From NCBI GenBank assembly GCA_902702965.1, contig CACRXP010000005.1, positions 3,060,706 to 3,124,705 on the forward strand: 64,000 nucleotides of DNA. Reading direction: 5' to 3'. This document shows, piece by piece, positions 45,290 to 53,858 of this stretch. Each line of letters starts with the position of its first letter. Position 1 is the first letter of the stretch. The position numbers and the translations under genes were made by a program. The DNA comes from Spirometra erinaceieuropaei (taxonomy: Eukaryota; Platyhelminthes; Cestoda; Diphyllobothriidea; Diphyllobothriidae). The notes beneath the pieces were generated by a model, which had not been told where the DNA came from, did no database searches, and saw only the letters and a program-made list of their open reading frames with translations.

Positions 45290-45475
45290 TCGGGCGTCAC
45301 AATCGACCATGTCCATCGTGTACTCCACAGCAAGGTGAAACAGGCACGGTGACTTACGCGTGAATTAGTTCATGGTGAGAGTAGACTTGCGCAGCATCTA
45401 CCCCACTCCCTCTCCCTCCCCACCTGGGCTCGGTGTCAAGATATAAAGAGGCCGGAGGTGGGAGAGGGAACATTC
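45290..45475 (-). repeat. R1 fragment
   Basis: 'gtactccacagcaaggtgaa', 'gtgaattagttcatggtgag', 'gcagcatctaccccactc' and 'ggccggaggtgggagaggg' match R1. Confidence 0.7.
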
Positions 45476-45574
45476 TTTAACGTAGGGACGCATGTGTATT
45501 TATGTCCCCCTAAATGAACTTCCTAGTTCACACAAAGTATCTTAAAATATAATAATTCCAAACTTGAAGGTCAA

Positions 45575-46450
45575 AACACACTTTCTTACACTTTTAGGTA
45601 GGGTTGTAGTATTGCTTATCACGCGGCATAATCCCATAATATTTCGGACTCGCCAGAATGTTGGCTTTTGAATGCACTTCTCTTCGACTTGCTGCAAAAA
45701 CTGTACTCGGTAAAAATGACTTCTCAAACATTATGCATCTTCACGTCGCTTTTCTTGCTCCTTTGGTAGCCTCTTACGTCTCCTCAACATCTTATGTTCG
45801 AAGAAAAGGTGTATCTAGGTTTTGAAAGGTCTTCCGGTTCCCCAAATAATTTTCAGTCAGATCAGTCGTTACATTGGCGTTTAGCAATTTAATTCCACAT
45901 GGTGTGTACTTTCCGCGTAAGAAAAATCATACATTCCTTTATGCCTTTAAAAAGATGCCATGCAGGGTTGATTAAATTTTTTCAATGGATGCTGACTATT
46001 TTGCATATTTTATACGGGGCATTAATAAACGAACAGGTACGAGGTTGTACGGGCGGACATTGCCCGGTCGTAAAAAATCTCATTGTTAAAAACTTTTTAA
46101 AGTCGGAAGATATAATTTCTTCAAGTATAAAATGCGAATACAACGTGACTTGTCACCAAACGAGTAAAAGAACGCATGCTGTTGTGCACGTCTTCTATAA
46201 AATTTAGTTGGATTTATAAACTCACGAAAAATTAATTTGGAAAATGCATGCTAATTAGGCGGTCATTTCTAACGAGTGCAGTTCTTACAAGAGGTCGAAA
46301 GGAAGTGCGTTTAAAAGCGAACGGCCTGGCGAGTCCGAAAGATCACAGGGTTATGCCGCATGATAATCAGTCGTGCAGCACCACGTAAGTAGTCTTTCCT
46401 AGTCGAAAACGCATATCAGAATTTCGGCTAGTACTTCAGGATATCGGTCA
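45575..46450 (+). repeat. FB1 fold-back element, two arms
   Basis: Left arm: 'ggtagggttgtagtattgct', 'catgcgg'-type motif, 'gttggcttttgaatgcact', 'ctgcaaaaactgtactcgg'. The right arm ends 'tttcctagtcgaaaacgcat' and 'atcagaatttcggc', the inverted counterpart of the family's left tip. Some frames (e.g. 45899-46207) run through it but have no coding support. Confidence 0.65.
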
Positions 46451-46529
46451 CTCACTGCACTTCCCCTTAGGTACGGCAGCGTTTCCGCAACCATTGCAAA
46501 CCAAGGGGAGAAATATGGCTTACCCAAGT

Positions 46530-47300
46530 GGTGATCTCTTCGTGGCCGCGATTACTACAGATGGGCGAGTCTGTCAGGCGCATATGCACCGAATCAAGGC
46601 CAGCATCGGACTGGCTTTTGACAAGCGTTTATTGGATACCGCCGTCCGCGCGAACTAGTAGCTACTGTCATACAGGCGTGCGGATATGTCTTTGTCGCAG
46701 GCCTTTACGTCGCATCCACTGCTGCATCCAATCCCGTTATGAGTTGGTGGACAGGCTCGAACAGTTGACTGCTGCATGGGAGGAGAAAGAGGGAGTGAGG
46801 CGGACATCGGGGGTCTCCGTTCTCGAGGTACATTAGCGCATTCCTCATCATAGCGAATCCGACGCGCTTGAATCTATCACGGCACACCAAAAGTTGTGGC
46901 TTAGAGGGTTGCCAACTCTAGGGAAAAACCGCTTCTTCTCGGGACCTCAGGGTCAGGTTTCAAGTCCACTTCTCAATTTGGCCTTCATGGCAGTCTCCCC
47001 GAAATGAGCTCCGAGCCATCCTTGCAGAAACCTGCTATATCTGGAGTAGTAATCGGTCATGTGCGGCAAGCGAAAGCGGGCTTTTTGTCTTTCTCAGCCA
47101 TTGCACTCGATCCCACTTCCGGTCATCTTGATTCAGTCCTGTCGCCGGACCCAGGTGGGTGAGGGAGGAGGGAGTGCGATGGATGCAACGCAAATCTGCC
47201 TCGCCATAAACTAAGGTTCGAGTAAGTAATCGTCCTGTGCACGATATGCTGTGGGGCGTACGGTGAACGTTGTCCTCTTCGTTTGCAACAACTGAACTCT
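46530..47300 (+). repeat. R2 followed by R1 (composite repeat)
   Basis: 'ggctcgaacagttgactgct', 'gcatgggaggagaaagaggg' and 'gcgcattcctcatcatagcg' are R2. 'gtcgccggacccaggtgggt' and 'ggagtgcgatggatgcaacg' are R1. Confidence 0.55.
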
Positions 47301-48234
47301 CGTGTTGACTTGCATTGCCTGTGATGTGACGTATCCACTGGCCTGGGTCGAGCGGTGGTGAATTTATGCGAAGCGTGAGGCGTCTCGAGAGGCGGCAGAC
47401 CAGCACAGCTGGGGTCAGGTGAGGTTGTCTTGAGACGTTTGGGACCAAACTGGGGGGTATTCTGAGTCGCCAGAGACCTGAAGTAAATAAAGCGACTCGG
47501 TGCAATGATGGGGGTCGACCAGAGGATAGAGCAAGATCATCATAAGTAATTTCGATAGGCTAATGAACAAAAGTCTGCGTCACTTATAAGAGATACTCCA
47601 AGGCAGAGTTCCACTCTGATGTCAAACTGAACTTTCAACAGGCTTTGAGGTCTACGGTTGGTCCCCCAAAGTAGAGGAACTAGCGGGGCAAATGCCTGTG
47701 TGACACGCCAGCCACTCTAGTTTGCCTCATATCCGCTGAATTACAACGATAGGCTAGCAATCGTGGCTTCACTGGACGCAAACTAATGGGATAACTCGGG
47801 TCTCCGGATTTAGAGTCAGACGTTGAAATGGCTTCATCCCATTGTAACCCTGTGACAGCTCTCACTGGTGTAAGACCCAAGGTGATTATTTTCGCTAATG
47901 TTAGTTGAAGAACTGGAAAATTTGTGGAGCCTGTAGAGTGAGTTGTATACCTGGCCAAATAATGCGTCCAAGTCAATTTTCAGTCGTGCTAGTGTATTTT
48001 TGCTAATAGGGAGGATAGTTATCGAATGATTTGCATATAACTTCTGGGTACGTCTCTCTCACCATAATTCAACCAACTTGTCGTGATAATCCTATCCGTA
48101 TCCGACGTAAGAATTAGAGGTTGGTCAGTAACAAAAACTCTCAGTCTTCTACGCAGACTCGGCAAAAGTTCATCTACAGCAGTTTTCTACGTATATTCCG
48201 GCTCTCATTGCGTGCATCTTGTTGCGTTGCGGAT
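47301..48234. other. No recognisable gene
   Basis: A short R2-like piece ('ggataactcgggtctccgga') lies near 47790-47810. Nothing else seen. Confidence 0.4.
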
Positions 48235-48350
48235 GTCTTTCTCAGGTGATTAGAGCGTCGGCTGTACTCAAGCCCTTGCCCTTGCTGTTGGGTTCAAGTA
48301 CCCCCAAGGCCGCCGACTTTATCTCAATTGGGTCAAATAAATTATCCTGC
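48235..48350 (+). repeat. SINE S2 copy
   Basis: 'ctcaggtgattagagcgtcg' (A-box side), 'gctgttgggttcaagtaccc' (B-box side), then 'tgggtcaaataaattat' (S2 tail). Confidence 0.6.
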
Positions 48351-48534
48351 TTTTCTTTATATAATACTGTTTTTCTGCTTTCCTGCCACGATGTCGTCAG
48401 GAGCAAACCCACCAGACTCAAAACTTGCTATTTTATTTTTTCACTCAGAATAACCCCCGGCTAACATTTTTTCACACACGAACCTCACATAAATGCGTTT
48501 TTTTACAAATGCCGCCAATACTGCTGAGTCCACT
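48351..48534. other. Short unassigned spacer
   Basis: No feature seen. Confidence 0.35.
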
Positions 48535-49440
48535 ACCGCCACAATGTGACAACGTAACAGTACATTTTACTCAGGTTGGCAAAGTTGAGATATTTGAAGA
48601 CGAAGACAGGCTCTCCGGAAGAGGTTTATTTAAGTGCTGACGTTTCAAAGAACTGGGTCGACTCTTCATTGTCAAAGCGTAAAATGCGCTTAATCGATCA
48701 GAAATTTAATTTAAAGTGGCAAGCTGTGTTGGCCGGCTTCATGCTGATCGATTTTTCCCTCCTCTCGCTGCCCCGGCCTCTCGGGAGATGGTTGACGGGC
48801 GTTTTGCCTGTGTGCTTTGTGAGTCACCACTCCGTCGAGGGGAACTGATTGGACTTTAGTCGGGCGGTCGATCTGGCGGTTCTTCTTCTTATTCCTTACC
48901 GAGTAAACTCAGCGTCGGGCTATCTCCGTGCGGCCTTTTTAAGTCCGGTGTTGTTGTTTGGTCCTGAGCTCTACGATTGTGATGACGTAGGACTTTGTAA
49001 GCTGCAGGAAGGTCAATATGTCTGTTGATAGAGTGGGCATCGAGAACCACGCTTCGAAAGTTAGCCGTTCTGTTTTTATGTTGCCTCGGCCTAAGATGGT
49101 AGCCCTCTGGAGGTCAAAAGTATGTCCCGTTTCTGCAACGTGTGTTGCTAATTGAGAGTTAGGTTCTAACCTCCGAGTGGCCAATTTGTGTTCTTGTAGC
49201 CGAGTTTGCAACTTCCGCCCAGTCGCCCTCATTGCAATTTATTTTGTAGATGACTGCTGGGGTTTCAGCGGGTGGCAATGGGTCCTTAGGTTGCATTAGG
49301 CGACGTCGAATTGTTGCTTGTGGTCGATGGGCTATGCCTACTCTGGTGGATTGTAACAGTCGCGAGACCGCCTCAGAGACCCCTTTAACGTAAGGAGAGG
49401 ATGGTTGCTGTCCCTAATCTATTCAGACAACTTCGTAAAA
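48535..49440 (-). mobile_element. PLE-B2 3' half (GIY-YIG and terminal region)
   Basis: Minus-strand translation from about 49232 gives 'GRKLQTRLQEHKLATRR', 'ETGHTFDLQRATILG' and 'ERLTFEAW', the C-terminal part of a GIY-YIG endonuclease. The upstream half lies in another frame (frameshift near 49235). The terminal region at 48600-48760 has the hammerhead-like motif. The flank 'caatgtgacaacgtaacagt' (48540) recurs at 49461. Confidence 0.8.
48622..48690 (-). ncRNA. Hammerhead-like terminal motif of PLE-B2
   Basis: Minus strand reads TTGACAA, an extra T, stem II GAAGAG.../...TTCTTT, GAAAC, GTC, AGC. Same altered core as the 51.36 kb copy. Confidence 0.4.
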
Positions 49441-49454
49441 TCTGTGGTGCGTTA

Positions 49455-49700
49455 ACTGCACCAATGTGACAACGTAACAGTACATTTTACTCAGGTTGGC
49501 GAAGTTGAGATATCCGGGTTGATTATTTGAAGACGAAGACAGGCTCTCCGGAAGAGGTTTATTTAAGTGCTGACGTTTCAAAGAACTGGGTCGACTCTTC
49601 ATTGTCAAAGCGTAAAATGCGCTTAATCGATCAGAAATTTAATTTAAAGTGGCAAGCTGTGTTCGCCGGCTTCATGCTGATCGATTTTTCCCTCCGGACA
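49455..49700 (-). mobile_element. PLE-B2 terminal repeat, second copy
   Basis: Near-identical to 48538-48755 over the terminal region, with a 16-bp insertion ('ccgggttgattatttg' region). It carries the same hammerhead-like motif at 49562-49625. It breaks at about 49695 into an opposite-strand PLE. Confidence 0.8.
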
Positions 49701-49839
49701 ACGGCCAAATAAGCAGCAGCCCGAAGGCTGGTGGGCCATTCCTTACGTTAAAGGGGTCTCTGAAGCGGTCTCGCGACCGTTACAACCCACCCGTGTAGGC
49801 ATAGCCCATCGAGCACAAGCAACGATTCGACGTCGCCTA

Positions 49840-50157
49840 ATGCAACCTAAGGACCCATTGCCACCCGCTGAAACCTCAGCAGTCAGCTACAAAATAAATT
49901 GCAATGAGGGCGACTGCAACTATGTGGGCGAAACTGGGCGGAAATTGCAAACTCGCCTACAAGAACATAAATCGGCCGCTCGGAGGTTAGACCCTAACTC
50001 TCAACTAGCAACACACGTTGGAGAAACGGGGCATACTTTTGACCTCCAGAGGGCTACCATTTTAGGTCGAGGCAACACAAAAACAGAACGGCTAACTCTC
50101 GAGGCGTGGTTCTCCGATGCCCACTCTATCAGCAGGCATCTGGACCTTCCTGCAGCT
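49840..50157 (+). pseudogene. PLE-B2 GIY-YIG endonuclease, disrupted by insertion
   Basis: Encodes 'AVSYKINCNEGDCNYVGETG', 'LQEHKSAARRLDPNSQ', 'THVGETGHTFDLQ' and 'ERLTLEAWFSDAHS', a typical GIY-YIG domain with the YVG motif. The B1 insertion at 50157 then replaces the C-terminus. The frame runs on to 50259, but the added residues come from B1 in a non-native frame. Confidence 0.85.
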
Positions 50158-50299
50158 GTGTCCGTACTCTGTTCCAAAGAGTTGAAACACACTGCAGCAC
50201 ACCAGACGACGGCCACAAGAAGAACAACCCGAAGTCTGGAGGGCTATTCCTTACATTAAAGGAGTCTCCGAAGCGGTTTCAAGACTGCTACAACCCGCC

Positions 50300-50904
50300 A
50301 GGGTAGGTATTGCCCATCGACCCCAGGCAACAATTCGTCGCCGTTTGATGCAACCCAAAGACATACTGCCACCCACTGAAACCTCAGCAGTTGTCTATCA
50401 AATACGTTGTAAGGATGGAGACTGCAACTAAGTTGGGGAAACCGGACGGAAATTGCAGACCCGCCTACATGAGCACAAACTGGCAACACGGAGACTAGAC
50501 CCAAACTCACAGCTTGCGGCTCACATCGGAGAAACTGGTCACAGTTTTGATTTTCAAGGAGCAGCCGTCATAGGCAGGGGCACCTCAAGGACTGAGCGTC
50601 TCACTCTTGAGGCTTGGTACTCAGATGCCAACTCCATCAACAGGCATCTAGACCTTCCTTCGGCCTATAAAGTCCTACGTCACTTCATACACCGTGACGA
50701 AGACAAGACAATCACACGGAGCCTAAGAATGCCGAGCAAACACGGCCTGTCGACCACTTCACCCAAAAGGGGAAAGCAAACGCAACCAACCCCAATTGAG
50801 GTGACGACACGTATTACAGGAGGCCACAAACATTCACAGGCGACGGCCAGTTGGCCGAGGCAGAGAAGGAAGAAAAAAATCGATCAGCCCAGGGCCAACT
50901 AATG
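50300..50904 (+). pseudogene. PLE-B1 GIY-YIG endonuclease with one stop
   Basis: 'VVYQIRCKDGDCN' is followed by TAA at about 50429-50431 where the 16.2 kb copy has the Tyr codon of YVG. Thereafter 'LHEHKLATRRLDPNSQ', 'AHIGETGHSFDFQG' and 'ERLTLEAWYSDANS' are intact, ending with a basic C-terminus 'RPRQRRKKKIDQPRAN'-like tail. Confidence 0.85.
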
Positions 50905-50940
50905 CGGCAGTCTATTCAAAAATGCTGATCGATTTCTTCA

Positions 50941-50995
50941 CTTGACGCTTTGACAATGGAGAGCAGCCCCAGCTCTTCGAAACGTCAGCCAGAAA
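50941..50995 (+). ncRNA. Hammerhead-like terminal motif of nested PLE-B1
   Basis: TTGACAA, extra T, stem II GGAGAGC/GCTCTTC (7 bp including one G-U), GAAAC, GTC, AGC pairing with GCT before the core. Confidence 0.45.
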
Positions 50996-51340
50996 AGTCC
51001 CCCGATCCGGTGAGCAATTCATTCCCCTCAGCTTACAAATTCCTACGTCATCACAATCGTAGAGCTCAGGACCAAACGACCACACCGGACCTAAGAAGGC
51101 CTCACGGAGATAGCCCAACGCTGAGTTTACTCGGTGAGGAAGAAGAAGAACCGCCAGACCGACCGCCCGACTGAAGTCCAATCAGTTTCCCTCGACGGAG
51201 TGGTGACTCACAAGGCACACAGGCAAAACGCCCGTCAAACAACTCCCGAGAGGCCGAGGCAGTGAGAGGAGGGAAAAATCGATCAGCATGAGGCCGGTCA
51301 ACACAACTGCCACTTTAAATTAAATTTCTGATCGATTAAG

Positions 51341-51412
51341 CGCATTTTACGCTTTGACAATGAAGAGTCGACCCAGCTCTTTGAAACGTCAGCACGTAAA
51401 TAAACCTCTTCC
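51341..51412 (+). ncRNA. Hammerhead-like terminal motif of PLE-B2 (best copy)
   Basis: Core TTGACAA (about 51354-51360) then one T, stem II GAAGAG/CTCTTT, GAAAC, GTC (51388-51390), then stem I: GCT/AGC next to the core, and after a two-base bulge 'ttttacg'-side pairs with 'cgtaaa', giving about eight pairs. The fold is complete apart from the altered core. Confidence 0.5.
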
Positions 51413-51440
51413 GGAGAGCCTGTCTTCGTCTTCAAAAGTA

Positions 51441-51982
51441 CATTTTACCTACTCCCAAACTTCTAACATTTCAAGCCGAACGTCACATTTAATCACGCCA
51501 AGGTCCGGAGTACTCCCTTACCAAGTGGTCCAGAACTTACGGATCCTTAGTATACTGACAGTAAAAAGGACTTTTGGAGATAAACACAGAAGTGGATGGA
51601 TTTGGCCCTTCTGATGTTCGAGAATGACCCAGGGCTCGAACACGGATTTTTTGTACTGCACTGTCCTTCGGCTGCGAAACGGACTGTTTCCGCTTACACC
51701 GTAGCGACTTTCACCGTTTTACTTTATGGCAGGACAGAATACGCAGGATTCCGTTTTGGCCCCAAACTCCGAGTTGGCGATTCCCCACAAACTATTGAAA
51801 AGTGTGGTATCGACAAAGATCCTGCACATTCCATCGTGTTACGCTTCAAATCACTGTTAGTTATGGTCTGCAGGAGATTTTTCAAAATTCTGGGGGGTTT
51901 TCTGGAGAATTTAAGAATCAAGAAGTGTTTGTAGTAGTTAACCTCGCAAATTTGGAGGATTATTAGCCCAACAAAATGCCCC
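51441..51982. other. No recognisable gene
   Basis: A (TA)n lies at 51983-51997 at the edge of the SINE cluster. Nothing else seen. Confidence 0.4.
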
Positions 51983-51995
51983 ATATATATATATA

Positions 51996-52316
51996 TAGGC
52001 AGAATAGTATTACCGACAAAGACAAGGGGGACTGGAATGGCCATTTCTGGCTTATTAGCCGTCGTCAGCCAGCCATACCCAAGCCCGAAGTGTGGAACAC
52101 CCGAGCCTCGAACTCGCGACCTGTTGGTTTAGAAGTCAACGCCTCTACTCACCGGGCCACGAGCCCGTTGCCTTGTCGGTTTTCGATCGGGAATATACAA
52201 TGTTAGGGGGCGCTCACCGATCGTTCATACGGAACTCACTCGTTCCGTTGTGCCTTATGGACTCTCTCTCGAGCCCAACCAGCAGCCGCACAGCGGCGCA
52301 TGATATATAGGCAGAA
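51996..52316 (-). repeat. SINE S1, full-length unit
   Basis: Most complete copy, about 320 bp. Read on the minus strand: 'catgcgccgctgtgcggctg', 'gaacgatcggtgagcgccc', tRNA-like A-box side 'tcgtggcccggtgagtagag', B-box side 'gtcgcgagttcgaggctcg', hammerhead, and tail 'gtcggtaatactattctgcc' followed by TATATA. Confidence 0.8.
52030..52074 (-). ncRNA. Hammerhead ribozyme-like motif in S1
   Basis: Minus strand: GGCTGG, CTGACGA (reverse of 52062-52068), stem II GGCT/AGCC, GAAA, palindromic stem III ATGGCCAT (52037-52044), AUU cleavage triplet, CCAGTC (52030-52035). Stem I pairs over 6 bp including one G-U. Confidence 0.65.
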
Positions 52317-52317
52317 T

Positions 52318-52445
52318 GATATTACCGAGGCTCGGGTGTTCCACACTTCGGGCTTGGGTATGGCTGGCTGACGACGGCTAATAAGCCAGAAATGGCCATT
52401 CCAGTCTCCCTTGTCTTTGTCGGTAATATCATTCTGCATATATAT
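52318..52445 (+). repeat. SINE S1, 5'-truncated, inverted to previous unit
   Basis: Begins at the B-box end ('cgaggctcgggtgttccaca'), runs through the hammerhead to 'gtcggtaatatcattctgca' and (TA)n. Together with 51996-52316 it forms an inverted pair. Confidence 0.8.
52362..52406 (+). ncRNA. Hammerhead ribozyme-like motif in S1
   Basis: GGCTGG (52362-52367), CTGACGA (52368-52374), stem II GGCT/AGCC (52376-52379, 52384-52387), GAAA (52389-52392), stem III ATGGCCAT (52392-52399), cleavage after T52400, CCAGTC (52401-52406). Identical in plan to the inverted neighbour. Confidence 0.65.
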
Positions 52446-52779
52446 GTATTTAGGAAGATGGAATTCTTTGGGAGACATTAAGCTTTGTTGTGTTTATTTT
52501 TTGAGACTGGTTCCCCTGCTCGTCTTCAGCCTCAGATGAGGCATGCATCAACCGGCATATCGATCAGGATGCCACATACAAAATCTTTAAGAACAAATTC
52601 AAACTGACTCAACCAATCCTGAGGAGATTACAAATTGCACTTAACACGCATTGGCACAAACTATAGCCAATCGTAGAGTCCCTTGTCAGACTTAGTTTAG
52701 AAGTTAATTGTTTTTGTCCACGGATAGTAGCAGTATATTTCAAGTGGAAGGAGTCATCTATTCTGAGATACTTGGAACA

Positions 52780-53008
52780 GGCAGAATGGCATTACCGACA
52801 AGGACAAGGGAGACTGGAATGGCCATTTCTGGCTTATTATCCGTCGTCAACCAGTCATACCCAACCCCGAAGTGTGGAACACCTGCGGCTCGAACTCACG
52901 ACCAGTTAGTTAGAAGTCCACGCAACGGGACGAGTGAGTTCTGTATGAACGATCGGTGAGCGCCCCCTACCATTGTATATTCCTGATCCAAAACCGACAG
53001 GGAAGCGG
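52780..53008 (-). repeat. SINE S1 copy
   Basis: Minus-strand S1 with the tail 'gtcggtaatgccattctgcc', hammerhead region and tRNA-like part up to 'accattg'. Its core reads TTGACGA, so the conserved C3 is lost and activity is not expected. Confidence 0.75.
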
Positions 53009-53285
53009 GTTCATGACCCAGTGGGCAGAGGCGTGGACTTCTAACTAACAGGTCGCGAATTCGATCCTCGGGTGTTCCACACTTCGGGGTTGGGTGGAAC
53101 TGGCTGACGACGACTAATAAGCCAGAAATTGCCATTCCAGTCTCCCTTGTCTTGGTCAGTAATGCCATTCTGCCTATATCATGCGCCGCTGTGCGGCTGC
53201 TGGTTGGGCTTGAGAGAGAGCCCGTAAGGCACAACGGAACATATGAGTTCCGTAAGAACGATCGATGAGCGCCCCCTGACATACT
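53009..53285 (+). repeat. SINE S1 unit joined head-to-tail to start of another
   Basis: 53009-53175 has the tRNA-like 3' part, hammerhead and tail. It is followed immediately by 'tatatcatgcgccgctgtgc' through 'gatgagcgccccctgacata', which is the start of a unit. The direct junction shows tandem arrangement. Confidence 0.75.
53099..53141 (+). ncRNA. Hammerhead ribozyme-like motif in S1
   Basis: ACTGG (53099-53103), CTGACGA (53104-53110), weakened stem II, GAAA (53125-53128), stem III region ATTGCCAT with one mismatch, T53136, CCAGT (53137-53141). Confidence 0.5.
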
Positions 53286-53640
53286 TGGAATACTTTGATC
53301 TCAGTGTAACTCGAGTGCAAGCGTAAATTTCAAAAAATGCAGGATTTTATGACTTGTCATCTACGTTATGCCACTGTGTTGTACAATAAAATATGAATTT
53401 CCCCAAAAGCTCGACATGATGATAGGTTAAGAACATAGTTAAAGTACTTTAATCAATGGTGGCCTGCAGAAACGGAGGTTTGAAGCAATATCAAGAAAGA
53501 CATGGGTAGTCTGAAGGAGTAAGCAGGTGTAAGCTCAAGCACTTGAAATTTTTCATCGAAAAATCCTCTTCCAAGCATAATGTCCACAGACAAAGAGAAG
53601 AACATGGCAATAAAAGGAACGAGACAAACTGCTTGGGGTA
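53286..53640. other. No recognisable feature
   Basis: No supported exon or known repeat. Confidence 0.4.
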
Positions 53641-53645
53641 ATAAG

Positions 53646-53786
53646 TGCAGCGTATCTGGCTCGGGCCGTCAGGACATCATGCCACAAACGCGTGACAAGC
53701 GAACGATCAAGGTCATGGCCCCCTGTTCACACCTTCTTTGTGCTGATTGGCCACCCATTAGCCTATGACAGTCCCCCTTGCCATAT
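53646..53786 (+). repeat. 5' LTR (partial, runs into gap)
   Basis: Matches 55577 onward ('tgcagcgtatctggctcggg') with a 3-bp indel. High identity suggests recent insertion. Confidence 0.85.
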
Positions 53787-53858
53787 NNNNNNNNNNNNNN
53801 NNNNNNNNNNNNNNNNNNNNNNNNNNNNNNNNNNNNNNNNNNNNNNNNNNNNNNNNNN
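53787..53858. other. Assembly gap (72 N)
   Basis: Run of N between the 5' LTR and the RNase H coding region. Confidence 0.99.

Larger units (their letters stand above)
50158..51028 (+). mobile_element. Nested, 5'-truncated PLE-B1
   Basis: Starts inside the RT C-terminal region ('FQRVETHCSTPDDG' in the native frame) and continues through the GIY-YIG domain to the B1 terminal motif. 'cagct' is present at both junctions (50153-50157 and 51029-51033), compatible with a short target duplication or microhomology. Confidence 0.75.
49700..51440 (+). mobile_element. PLE-B2 3' half, interrupted by a nested PLE-B1
   Basis: B2 sequence runs from 49700 to 50157 (GIY-YIG), is interrupted by B1 (50158-51028), and resumes at 51029-51440. 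The resumed part continues the same protein context ('DLP' before, 'AYKFLRHHNRRAQDQ' after) and ends with the B2 terminal hammerhead-like motif. The minus-strand B2 copy at 49.02 kb shows the uninterrupted sequence across this site. Confidence 0.8.
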
